Of a stretch of 64,000 nucleotides of DNA, positions 15,523 through 23,022 are shown piece by piece. The translations under genes and the position numbers were made by a program. The notes under the pieces were generated by a model. It was not told where the DNA came from and searched no databases. It worked only from the letters and a program-made list of their open reading frames with translations. Within the stretch, counting starts at the first letter, position 1. Every line of letters starts with the position of its first letter. The stretch lies in the NCBI RefSeq assembly GCF_010435915.1, contig NZ_JAAFZH010000012.1:164596-228595 (forward strand). The letters are read 5' to 3'. Source of the stretch: Spirosoma terrae. GTDB lineage: Bacteria; Bacteroidota; Bacteroidia; Cytophagales; Spirosomataceae.

Positions 15523-17190
15523 ATGCACTTCTCTACAGCTCTTTCCTTTACCTTATTAGCCGGTATTGCGTCCGCTAATCTGGCGGTTGCCCAATCAAAA
15601 GAAATACCGACTGATGCCCAAACCGTTCTTAAAACGGTACGTCCAGAAGCGATCCGTAATCACATGCGAATCCTGTCGAACGATTCGCTGAGGGGCCGTA
15701 AACCCGGAACGAAAGGTTTCGACATGGGTGCTGACTACGTAACCAATCAGTTAAAAGCTATTGGTTATCAACCCGCTGGCGAGAACAGTACGTATCGTCA
15801 GGACGTACCACTACGTCGATGGCAGGTTCGGGAAGAGGCTAGCACCATGACATTCCTGATCGACGGGAAAGAGCAACCGCTAACGTATGGTAAACAGTTT
15901 ATCCTTAGTCCAACTCCCGACCATGCCACCAGCAACGTAACGGCCCCCGTCGTTTTTGTCGGTTATGGCGTAACAGCACCAGAACTTGGCTACGATGACT
16001 ACACGAATATTGATGTGAAAGGAAAAATTGTAGCCTATGTCAACGGAGCCCCCAACTCGTTCCCGTCCAATCAGCGTGCTTTCTATTCATCGTCGAAAGC
16101 CGAGAATGCAGCGGCTCACGGAGCCATAGGCACACTGGCCTTTAGTCTTCCCAGTGATTTACGGAATCGTATTGAAACGGCGGCACCCCGCGCCCGGCAA
16201 GGCATTTACCGTTGGGTCGATAAATCAGGAAAACCACAACGTACGGTTCCAGCCATTCAGGGTGCGGCTTCACTGAGCGATTCAACAGCTCGTCTGCTCT
16301 TTACCAAATCACCCGTTCCGTTTAGGGATGTTATCACTAATGTGCAAAAGAATCGGTCGCAAGCCTTTCCCCTGAATATATCGGCACGTATAAAAGCCCG
16401 GACCGACGTAGTGGAAGATGTGGCGGGTTACAACGTAGTGGGCGTTTTGCCCGGTTCTGATCCGGCTCTGAAAGACGAATATATTGTTTGCGCAGCGCAT
16501 ATCGACCACCTGGGCGTTGGTCGTCCGGTCAAGGGTGATTCGATCTACAACGGTGCCCACGACAATGCATCTGGTGTGGCGATCAATCTGGAGATGGCCC
16601 GCCTATTTGCGTCGCTCCCCAAAGCGCCCCGACGTTCGATTATTTTTGTTGGCGTTACGGGCGAAGAAATGGGCCTGCTCGGCTCCGATTATTTTGCCAG
16701 TAACCCGACCGTGGCCAAGAATAAAATTGTAGCCAACATTGCGCTCGATATGCCGTTCTTCTTCCACCCACTGCTCGACATTGTTCCCTACGGCGCCGAA
16801 CATTCGAGTCTGGGCCGCGAAACCGAGCAGGCCGCTGAATTCTTAGGCATAAAAATCAGCCCCGACCCCATTCCAGAGCAAACCGTTTTTATGCGTAGCG
16901 ACCACTTTAGTTTTGTCCGTCAGGGCATTCCGGCTCTGTTCATAAAAAGTGGCTCTGAAACGGGTAATCCCAATCTGGATGGCACCAAGTTGAACCTCGA
17001 CTGGCGGGCGACGATTTACCACACTCCGCAGGACGATATGAATCAGCCTTTCGATTTCAAAGCAGCCGCCAAACACGTTCAGCTACAATTCCTGATCGGT
17101 TATCTGGCTGCTCAGGCCGATAGCCGACCAACCTGGAACAAAGGCGATTTCTTCGGAACGAAGTTTGGCAACCAGGACGTGGTAAAATAA
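15523..17190 (+). CDS. Secreted M28 family metallopeptidase with PA domain
   Basis: Zinc-dependent aminopeptidase of 555 residues, exported by a signal peptide (about 1-23, ending NLAVAQ). The protease-associated insert lies roughly between residues 130 and 260 (VFVGYGVTAPELGYDDYTNIDVKGKIV is its start, quoted only in part by motif). Zinc ligands of the di-zinc site are visible in order: His in AAHIDHLG, Asp in GAHDNASG, catalytic Glu in TGEEMGLLG, Asp in ALDMP and His in YHTPQDD. The likely role is periplasmic or extracellular peptide degradation. The FtsZ-like gene follows 10 bases after the stop codon. Confidence 0.92.
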   Translation: MHFSTALSFTLLAGIASANLAVAQSKEIPTDAQTVLKTVRPEAIRNHMRILSNDSLRGRKPGTKGFDMGADYVTNQLKAIGYQPAGENSTYRQDVPLRRWQVREEASTMTFLIDGKEQPLTYGKQFILSPTPDHATSNVTAPVVFVGYGVTAPELGYDDYTNIDVKGKIVAYVNGAPNSFPSNQRAFYSSSKAENAAAHGAIGTLAFSLPSDLRNRIETAAPRARQGIYRWVDKSGKPQRTVPAIQGAASLSDSTARLLFTKSPVPFRDVITNVQKNRSQAFPLNISARIKARTDVVEDVAGYNVVGVLPGSDPALKDEYIVCAAHIDHLGVGRPVKGDSIYNGAHDNASGVAINLEMARLFASLPKAPRRSIIFVGVTGEEMGLLGSDYFASNPTVAKNKIVANIALDMPFFFHPLLDIVPYGAEHSSLGRETEQAAEFLGIKISPDPIPEQTVFMRSDHFSFVRQGIPALFIKSGSETGNPNLDGTKLNLDWRATIYHTPQDDMNQPFDFKAAAKHVQLQFLIGYLAAQADSRPTWNKGDFFGTKFGNQDVVK

Positions 17191-17200
17191 GAAAATAGCT

Positions 17201-17995
17201 TTGTTCGAGCACGATAATTCATTCCGTTTTGCAACAACAGAAATAGCGTCTGTTGTCCTTATTGGTATTGGCGATCTGGGGCAAACCGTCTTGGCTAGTT
17301 TCAGCCCAACGGACTCGGTGCAGTTACTAACGCTCCCCTCGGTAATGAGCGCTGATTTTGTTACGTTACTCAACCCTATTCTCAAAGCGGAAACACCCGT
17401 TTTTCTTGTCGCAAATCCCGAACAACAGTCGGAATGGGACGTTATCAGCGAAACGGCATCAGTACTACGTAACGCCCACCTCCCCTACGCAATACTGATG
17501 CCGTTTGGGCAGATGGATAACGTACTGCATTATCAAGCGCTCGCTCAGGGCAGAAATGGCGTGTTGCTGGTCGAAGAGAAAAGGCAACGTAGCAACATCA
17601 ATGACCCACTGACCGCTACGTTACGTGTGCTTATCGATATGTATCGGCAAGTGTGGTCGTGTGTGATTGATGCACCACAGCTTCATATGCTGCAAGGTAT
17701 TGGTCGAATAACCTTTGCAGACTATGAAGCTGTGGGCGATGATCGAATAAAAAAATTGTTCGCGGAGTTGACCGATAAATTCAGCGAATCCGATGGCATA
17801 CTTAGCGTTCTGGTTCAGCTACGGAGCAGTGGCGCAAACGCATTACGACTCTCGGAACAATACGCCTTACAGAAAGCACTCGAAAACCATTTCGGCTTAC
17901 CGTCCTCTGAAGTAGGATTGCTCGTCACGCGGGACGAAACGCTTTTGGACTCATTAAAATTGACGCTACTAGGTCGGTCGCCTTCAACTCATTAA
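17201..17995 (+). CDS. Putative degenerate FtsZ/tubulin-like protein
   Basis: No confident family assignment. The 264-residue product has the outline of FtsZ: an N-terminal strand and glycine turn (SVVLIGIGDLGQ, 17-28), then PVFLVANPE (66-74) and VISETASVLRNAHLPYAILMPF (81-102) where FtsZ has its T4 loop and next helix. Further on, GIGRITFADYEAVGDDRI (166-183) matches the FtsZ pattern G-x-G-x-ASGEDRA. The end, VLVQLRSSGANALRLSEQ and LLVTRDETLLDSLKLTLLG, resembles the C-terminal FtsZ domain. The GGGTGTG phosphate loop is missing, and the T7 catalytic Asp pair is not intact. It is probably a non-GTPase paralogue, by visual alignment only. It starts with TTG, as no ATG precedes the fold. Confidence 0.45.
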   Translation: MFEHDNSFRFATTEIASVVLIGIGDLGQTVLASFSPTDSVQLLTLPSVMSADFVTLLNPILKAETPVFLVANPEQQSEWDVISETASVLRNAHLPYAILMPFGQMDNVLHYQALAQGRNGVLLVEEKRQRSNINDPLTATLRVLIDMYRQVWSCVIDAPQLHMLQGIGRITFADYEAVGDDRIKKLFAELTDKFSESDGILSVLVQLRSSGANALRLSEQYALQKALENHFGLPSSEVGLLVTRDETLLDSLKLTLLGRSPSTH

Positions 17996-18612
17996 GCATC
18001 TCTCCACTTAATGCCACAGCCAATCGCCCGTGCCGACGGCGTTGTGACGGTTTTACCCGCTAATAGTTCATTAACAGCCTCCGCTACGTATTTCTTATCG
18101 GCAGCGGCCGCATCGCGCTGGTTGTTGTCGATAGCGCCGATGTAAGCCACCCGGTATTGATTACCCTCCTTTTTGACCACAAACATATGGGGCGTGTTCG
18201 TAGCGCCGAAACTTTTTGCAACAGTCTGACTTTCATCGTATAGATACGGGAACGAATAGCTTTTACTTTTGGCCCGCTCCTGCATCGCACTATATGAATC
18301 GCCGGGCGAAAGCTGAGCATCGTTCGATTGAATCGCCAGGACAGGATATCCTTTGGGGGCAAACTGCTCATTCAGGGCTACAATTCGGCTTTCATAAGCT
18401 TTAGCCACTGGGCACGTATTGCAGGTGAAAGCAATGATATAGCCTTTGACGTCTTTTTTATCAGCCAGCGAAACCGTTTTCCCATCAACGTTTTTCAGCT
18501 TAAAATCCTGAACCGTATCCCCTACTTTATAGCCATCCGACGCGTTTCGGTAACTCATCAGCGCTACTGCCAGCAGCAGGGCGACCATTGGTAAAAAAGC
18601 AGTCTTTTTCAT
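17992..18612 (-). CDS. Exported thioredoxin-like redoxin
   Basis: A 206-residue thioredoxin-fold protein with an N-terminal hydrophobic signal or anchor (residues 1-20). The redox motif is C64-N-T-C67 in FTCNTCPVAKAYE, typical of redoxin-domain proteins in Bacteroidota. The cis-Pro segment is TNTPHMFVV. The likely role is periplasmic thiol reduction or peroxide removal. It lies 5 bases downstream of a second thioredoxin-like gene on the same strand, so they form an operon and may hand electrons to each other. Its end overlaps the convergent FtsZ-like gene by 4 bases. Confidence 0.85.
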   Translation of the reverse strand: MKKTAFLPMVALLLAVALMSYRNASDGYKVGDTVQDFKLKNVDGKTVSLADKKDVKGYIIAFTCNTCPVAKAYESRIVALNEQFAPKGYPVLAIQSNDAQLSPGDSYSAMQERAKSKSYSFPYLYDESQTVAKSFGATNTPHMFVVKKEGNQYRVAYIGAIDNNQRDAAAADKKYVAEAVNELLAGKTVTTPSARAIGCGIKWRDA

Positions 18613-18617
18613 GATGA

Positions 18618-19112
18618 TTATGGTTTATGTTGATTGATTATCGTGGCAAGTTCTCCTTCTTTCACGGGTCGGCCGATGTATTGCCGGACGTTACGTTGCT
18701 TATTGAGGATCAGGGTCATGGGCAATGCTCCCGACCATTCGGGTGCTACTTGATCGACCCACGCGTTCAGATCGGGTTCGTCGAGCAAAACAACGCTCGA
18801 CTGTATTTTTCGGTTGCGTACAAACGGATTCACTTTCTTAGCCAGATCGGCCTTATCGTCCATACTGACCAGCAATACGCTTACTTTCTGGCTGGCATAC
18901 GCTTGTCGGGCCCGTTCAAACTCCGGCAACTCCTTCACGCAGGGCGCACACCACGTTGCCCAGAAATTCACTACGTATAACGTATCGTTGGGTTTATGAA
19001 TCAGTTGGTTCAGTTGATCAAATTTAATCACCTTAACAGACTGACTTCTGGCAGACGTAACACTCAGAAAGAACGTTATCAAAAATAGCCCACAAATTGA
19101 TTTCATACTCAT
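18618..19112 (-). CDS. TlpA-like periplasmic thioredoxin
   Basis: Thiol:disulfide oxidoreductase of the TlpA/ResA type, about 164 residues. It has a signal peptide (KSICGLFLITFFLSVTSARS), the active site WATWCAPC with CXXC, and the cis-Pro loop ALPMTLIL. It is exported and likely reduces periplasmic disulfides, for example in cytochrome c maturation, though no cytochrome genes are nearby. The ATG at 19112 is preferred. Another ATG two codons later, and a TTG three codons earlier, are possible. It is the first gene of a two-gene redox operon. Confidence 0.87.
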   Translation of the reverse strand: MSMKSICGLFLITFFLSVTSARSQSVKVIKFDQLNQLIHKPNDTLYVVNFWATWCAPCVKELPEFERARQAYASQKVSVLLVSMDDKADLAKKVNPFVRNRKIQSSVVLLDEPDLNAWVDQVAPEWSGALPMTLILNKQRNVRQYIGRPVKEGELATIINQHKP

Positions 19113-19304
19113 AATCAGCAAAATAACTAATCAAAAGCAGAACGTAACGAAAGATCATACAGTATTGATGAGTTGCTCTATCATAAAATTCTGTAATATT
19201 TTGTTGATTAGACCGGCTCAATAAATCAATTGCGTCCTCATCTTTGCCACATGAATCGAACCGATTCATAGCTTTCTCATACGCCGGAATATCACTCAAT
19301 AACT

Positions 19305-20648
19305 ATGCCTGGCACTATTCTGCTCATTGATGATGAGCCTAAACTCCGCCAACTTCTTGCTCGTATTCTAACTCTGGAAGACTATCAGGTTCTGGAAGCC
19401 GACGATGCCCGCAGCGGCCTACGTACGCTGGAGCGTACCGAAGTGCAGTTGGTAATCAGCGACGTAAAGCTTCCGGATGGCAACGGTATCGACCTGACGG
19501 CTCAGGTCAAAAAGCTTCAACCAGCCACGGAGGTGATCGTTCTGACAGCGTATGGGACCATTGCCGACGGCGTAAAAGCGATCAAAAACGGAGCATTCGA
19601 CTACATTACCAAAGGCGATGACAACGACAAAATTATTCCGTTGGTCAGTCGGGCTATTGAAAAAGCAGAACTACAATTTCGAATTAAGCGACTCGAAGAG
19701 CAGGTTCAGCAGAAATATGGTTTCGAGAAAATAATTGGTCAGTCGAAAGCGATTCAGCAAGCCATCGATCTGGCGCGTCGGGTAGCCGTAACCGATACTA
19801 CGGTGCTGCTAACCGGCGAAACCGGTACGGGTAAAGAAGTTTTTGCGCAGGCCATTCATCAGGCGAGTCCGCGCCGGACAGGTTCGTTTGTGGCCGTAAA
19901 CTGTAGCGCATTGGGCAAGGAAATTCTGGAAAGTGAACTTTTCGGACATCGGGCGGGCGCATTCACCGGGGCCACGCGCGACAAGAAAGGCTTGTTTGAA
20001 GAAGCGAACAAAGGCACTATTTTTCTGGATGAAATTGGAGAAATGGCGCTCGATCTGCAGGCTAAGCTGCTACGTGTTCTCGAAACACACGAATTTATGC
20101 GCGTAGGCGACACCCGCCCCACTAAAACAGATGTTCGCGTGGTAGCGGCCACCAATCGCGATCTGAAACACGATGCCGAAGCGGGTTTGTTCCGATCTGA
20201 TCTGTATTATCGACTATCGGTTTTTTCCATCGAACTCCCTGCTCTCCGCGACCGGCGCGACGATATTCCGGCACTGGCTCAGGCCCTGACCTTGCAGGAA
20301 GCCGCTAAAGTCGGTAAACGGAATATGACGATGAGTCCGGCTTTTGTTGATGCACTGACCCGCTATAGCTGGAAAGGCAACATCCGCGAACTGAAAAACG
20401 TAATCGAGCGGGCTGTGATCCTCAGCGACGGCCAAACCTTACTGCCTGACTATCTGCCTCTGGACGTCCAGTCTCCGGCTGGCGCTACTTCTCCTACTAC
20501 GTTCGCCTATGACCTGGCAACGATCGAAAAGAACCACATCGAACAAGTATTACGGCACACGGAGGGTAACAAAACCGAAGCCGCTCGTCTGCTGGGAATT
20601 GGGCTCAGTACGTTGTACCGGAAACTAGACGAATATCGACTGGGCTAA
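19305..20648 (+). CDS. Sigma-54-dependent NtrC-family response regulator
   Basis: A 447-residue activator with three domains. The receiver has phosphoacceptor D53 in ISDVKLPDG. The AAA+ module has Walker A GETGTGKE, the sigma-54 contact loop GAFTGA and Walker B IFLDEIGEM. The C-terminal Fis-type helix-turn-helix reads KTEAARLLGIGLSTLYRKL. It should bind enhancer-like sites and drive RpoN-dependent promoters after phosphorylation. It sits directly before the kdp genes, while the island's histidine kinase (28188-29957) has no other regulator, so these two probably form the signalling pair. It would thus stand in for the OmpR-type KdpE. Direct repeats upstream of kdpF are candidate targets. Confidence 0.9.
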   Translation: MPGTILLIDDEPKLRQLLARILTLEDYQVLEADDARSGLRTLERTEVQLVISDVKLPDGNGIDLTAQVKKLQPATEVIVLTAYGTIADGVKAIKNGAFDYITKGDDNDKIIPLVSRAIEKAELQFRIKRLEEQVQQKYGFEKIIGQSKAIQQAIDLARRVAVTDTTVLLTGETGTGKEVFAQAIHQASPRRTGSFVAVNCSALGKEILESELFGHRAGAFTGATRDKKGLFEEANKGTIFLDEIGEMALDLQAKLLRVLETHEFMRVGDTRPTKTDVRVVAATNRDLKHDAEAGLFRSDLYYRLSVFSIELPALRDRRDDIPALAQALTLQEAAKVGKRNMTMSPAFVDALTRYSWKGNIRELKNVIERAVILSDGQTLLPDYLPLDVQSPAGATSPTTFAYDLATIEKNHIEQVLRHTEGNKTEAARLLGIGLSTLYRKLDEYRLG

Positions 20649-20727
20649 TACGCGATTAAGCCCTTAAGAGTCTCCAACCAGGGCTGGTTTCTTCTTACTC
20701 TCTCCAACCAGTCAGTTTTTAGCTTCC

Positions 20728-20759
20728 CAAAATGAGAATCGACCTTGTCAAAATGAGAA
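20728..20759 (+). promoter_or_regulatory. Direct repeats, candidate activator sites
   Basis: CAAAATGAGAA is found at 20728-20738 and 20749-20759. The copies start 21 bases apart, two helical turns, so proteins bound to both would lie on one DNA face. An inverted half site TTCTCA follows at 20791-20796. They lie about 150-180 bases upstream of the first kdp reading frame, a normal distance for an NtrC-type enhancer. Confidence 0.5.
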
Positions 20760-20870
20760 GGTTTCGATAGAACTCACCTATCGCCCTAGCTTCTCACACA
20801 ATTACAAACAATTCACTATCAATACATTACCCCAAAAGCAAAATTCCATTATTCAGTATGGAATGCTTTT

Positions 20871-20885
20871 TGGCATAGTCTGTTC
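20871..20885 (+). promoter_or_regulatory. Weak sigma-54 promoter candidate
   Basis: TGGCATAGTCTGTTC agrees with the -24 element TGGCAC at five of six bases and has the right spacing to the -12 region. The -12 GC is only half matched (TC). It is the best candidate I find for the RpoN promoter expected from the regulator. It would place the transcript start about 10 bases before the ATG at 20908. Confidence 0.3.
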
Positions 20886-20907
20886 GAACCAAACAGAAAA
20901 TGCTCTT

Positions 20908-20991
20908 ATGGAAACCGTCCTCCTAATCGTAACGGCCCTACTCTGCTTCCTTTTCTTTTACAAGTCCATCGAGTGGTTTGAACACATTTAA
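20908..20991 (+). CDS. 27-residue membrane peptide upstream of kdpF
   Basis: A tiny reading frame, METVLLIVTALLCFLFFYKS followed by IEWFEHI. It has one hydrophobic segment and a charged aromatic C-terminus. It lies 64 bases before kdpF and has the size and topology of a KdpF-like subunit, but its sequence is not the standard KdpF. I infer it is a real member of the operon because the frame is intact, hydrophobic throughout, and placed exactly where the kdp transcript should begin. No Shine-Dalgarno sequence is visible. Confidence 0.5.
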   Translation: METVLLIVTALLCFLFFYKSIEWFEHI

Positions 20992-21055
20992 GGATCGAAC
21001 GAGTGAAATGCGTTGCATATCCATCTCATTCACTCGTCTGCTCACTCTTTCATCT

Positions 21056-21136
21056 ATGCTAACCGGCTTATTTATTGTCTCGCTTATGGTTTTCGCGTAC
21101 ATGCTGTACGTACTGATAAAACCCGAAAAATTTTAA
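21056..21136 (+). CDS. kdpF: Kdp ATPase small subunit
   Basis: A 26-residue single-span peptide, starting MLTGLFIVSLMVFAYMLYVL and ending IKPEKF. Length, hydrophobic core and the C-terminal short polar tail match KdpF, which stabilises the KdpABC complex in the inner membrane. It ends 41 bases before kdpA. Confidence 0.8.
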   Translation: MLTGLFIVSLMVFAYMLYVLIKPEKF

Positions 21137-21177
21137 CCGCAACGTCTCTCCCAGCGTGGGAGTAACACATATTTACC

Positions 21178-22881
21178 ATGTCAACTGAATTATTAGGCGT
21201 TCTGGCCATGTACGGGCTAACCGTTCTACTGGCCATTCCGCTGGGCAAATACATCGCCAACGTCTTCCAACCAGAATCAGCGAACGGACCGTTCGAACGG
21301 TTTATTTATCGAATAGGAAGTATCGATCCAACCCGCGAAATGAGCTGGAAAGAAAATCTGGTTGCCCTCCTGACCATCAATGCCGTCTGGTTAATCATTG
21401 CGTTCACGCTCCTGATGCTACAGGGCATCCTGCCCCTCAACCCCGATGGCAACCCATCCATGACGCCCGCTCTGGCATTCAACACGGCCATTAGCTTTAT
21501 GGTGAACTGCGATTTGCAGCATTATTCGGGGGAGTCGGGCGTTACGTACCTGACGCAACTGTTCGTCATGAACTTTCTCATGTTCGTCTCGGCCGCAACG
21601 GGTATCGCATCTTTGCTGCTGATTGTCCGGTCGTTTTTACCAAACGTGGTAACCACCGTCGGTAACTTCTACGTATTCTTCGTTAAAGCCATCACCCGAA
21701 TTCTGCTGCCGATCTCTTTCGTGGTTGCCCTTCTGCTGGTCTTCAACGGAACCCCGGCCAGCTTCGATGGCAAGGATCGTATTGTTACGGTACAGGGCGA
21801 TACGGTTGGCGTTTCGCGCGGACCAGCCGCTGGCATGATTGCGATCAAACACGTTGGTACAAACGGCGGTGGCTGGTTCGGCGCCAACTCGGCCCATCCG
21901 CTCGAAAATCCAAACTATTTCACCAATATGGTTGAAATGATCGCTCAGGTATTGATCCCGATCGCCATGCTCTTTGCGCTGGGTTATCTCATCAATCGCC
22001 GTCGGTTTACGTGGGTTATTTACGGGGTTATGACGGTGGGCATGCTCTGCTTGCTTATCCCAACACTGATCACTGAAATACACGGCAACCCAGCCATTGC
22101 ACAGTTGGGTGTCAGTCAGTCAACGGGTGCGATGGAGGGCAAGGAAGTCCGTTTCGGTCCATTGGCATCGGGCTACTGGAGTATCATGACCACCATCATT
22201 TCAACGGGATCTGTCAACTCCATGCACGATTCGTCGATGGCCCTGTCGGGTACGATGGAACTGCTGGGGATGATGACCAATGCCTTCTACGGCGGGTGTG
22301 GCGTCGGCTTTCTGAACTATTACTATTACCTGATCATCGCCGTTTTCATTTCGGGGCTTATGGTTGGTCGTACACCGGAATTGTTCGGTCGGAAAGTCGA
22401 GGCACGGGAAATCAAGATTGCATCGATTGTGGCGCTGCTGAGTACATTGCTCGTAAAAGGGGGCGTAGCACTGGCAGCCTGGGTATTCGTCAACTATGGT
22501 GATGCCAACTGGTTAGTGAAGCCATCAGCCTGGTTAAACAATCCCGAAAATCACGGTTTCTCAGAAATGCTGTATGAATTCACGTCAGCCAATGCCAACA
22601 ACGGTTCCGGCTTTGAAGGATTGGGCGACAACAACTTTTTCTGGAACTACGCGACGGGTATTGTGCTGATTCTGGGTCGATTTATTCCGATTATCGGGCC
22701 GGTTGCTATTGCGGGTCTATTGAGTCAGAAGAAGTACGTTCCTGAATCATCCGGTACGTTACCAGTCGATACCGCTACGTTCGGTCTGATGACCTTCGCC
22801 GTCATTCTTATCATCACGGCCTTATCGTTCTTCCCGGCTTTGGCTCTGGGTCCCCTGGCCGAGTATTTTAGTCTGAAATGA
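21178..22881 (+). CDS. kdpA: Potassium-transporting ATPase subunit A
   Basis: K+-selective channel-like subunit of the high-affinity KdpFABC pump, 567 residues with about ten membrane spans. Pore-loop signatures include VNCDLQHYSGESG (first loop), THVGTNGGGWFGANSAHP-type second loop near residue 225, and ANANNGSGFEGL in the fourth loop. The first filter region reads CDLQHYSGE where E. coli has TNWQAYSGE. It is the second recognised kdp gene in the order F-A-B-C. Its TGA is followed one base later by an AACCGGGATT-type inverted repeat that fills the gap to kdpB. Confidence 0.96.
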   Translation: MSTELLGVLAMYGLTVLLAIPLGKYIANVFQPESANGPFERFIYRIGSIDPTREMSWKENLVALLTINAVWLIIAFTLLMLQGILPLNPDGNPSMTPALAFNTAISFMVNCDLQHYSGESGVTYLTQLFVMNFLMFVSAATGIASLLLIVRSFLPNVVTTVGNFYVFFVKAITRILLPISFVVALLLVFNGTPASFDGKDRIVTVQGDTVGVSRGPAAGMIAIKHVGTNGGGWFGANSAHPLENPNYFTNMVEMIAQVLIPIAMLFALGYLINRRRFTWVIYGVMTVGMLCLLIPTLITEIHGNPAIAQLGVSQSTGAMEGKEVRFGPLASGYWSIMTTIISTGSVNSMHDSSMALSGTMELLGMMTNAFYGGCGVGFLNYYYYLIIAVFISGLMVGRTPELFGRKVEAREIKIASIVALLSTLLVKGGVALAAWVFVNYGDANWLVKPSAWLNNPENHGFSEMLYEFTSANANNGSGFEGLGDNNFFWNYATGIVLILGRFIPIIGPVAIAGLLSQKKYVPESSGTLPVDTATFGLMTFAVILIITALSFFPALALGPLAEYFSLK

Positions 22882-22882
22882 T

Positions 22883-22998
22883 CAGAACCGGGATTGATCT
22901 GATTTTAGGATTAATCTGATTTTGCTTCTCGCTTCAAAGAAGCAATTGATCAACACACAAAATCTGTTTCATCCCAAAATCAGATCAATCCCGGTTCT
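22883..22998. repeat. AACCGGGATT inverted repeat between kdpA and kdpB
   Basis: Arms 22884-22910 and 22972-22998 are 27 bases with one mismatch. Each begins AGAACCGGGATT from the outside. The left arm continues as two near-identical 17-base units, GGATTGATCTGATTTTA and GGATTAATCTGATTTTG. The centre has its own hairpin, TTGCTTCT with AAGAAGCAA around CGCTTCA. The element occupies nearly the whole gap, so kdpA and kdpB are not translationally coupled and the hairpin lies inside the operon mRNA. Confidence 0.8.
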
Positions 22999-23022
22999 AA
23001 ACTTTTTTCAAATATAACAAAA

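Larger units (their letters stand above)
20649..20907 (+). promoter_or_regulatory. kdp control region
   Basis: A 259-base gap between the NtrC-type regulator and the first kdp peptide. TCTCCAACCA occurs at 20671-20680 and again at 20701-20710, exactly 30 bases apart, and the first copy runs into the inverted AACCAG-GG-CTGGTT. A second repeat pair is listed separately. An inverted repeat ATTCCAT (20843-20849) / ATGGAAT (20858-20864) lies about 45 bases before the first ATG. The density of repeats fits a regulated promoter with upstream activator sites. Confidence 0.55.

Noticed and set aside
19033..19299. 88-codon minus-strand reading frame upstream of the TlpA-like gene
   Set aside because: It overlaps the start of the TlpA-like gene in another frame, has Cys- and aromatic-rich composition without a recognisable fold, and lies largely in AT-rich intergenic DNA.
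20858..20873. TGGAATGCTTTTTGGC as sigma-54 promoter
   Set aside because: The distance between its GG and GC is one base too long, so the motif at 20871-20885 is preferred, and even that is weak.
21637..22083. 148-codon antisense frame within kdpA
   Set aside because: Shadow of a strongly coding, codon-biased gene, with His/Asn-rich composition and no start context or homology.
22883..22998. CRISPR-like or transposon-end array from the AACCGGGATT units
   Set aside because: Only two 17-base units per arm, no spacers, no transposase and no target duplication can be seen here.
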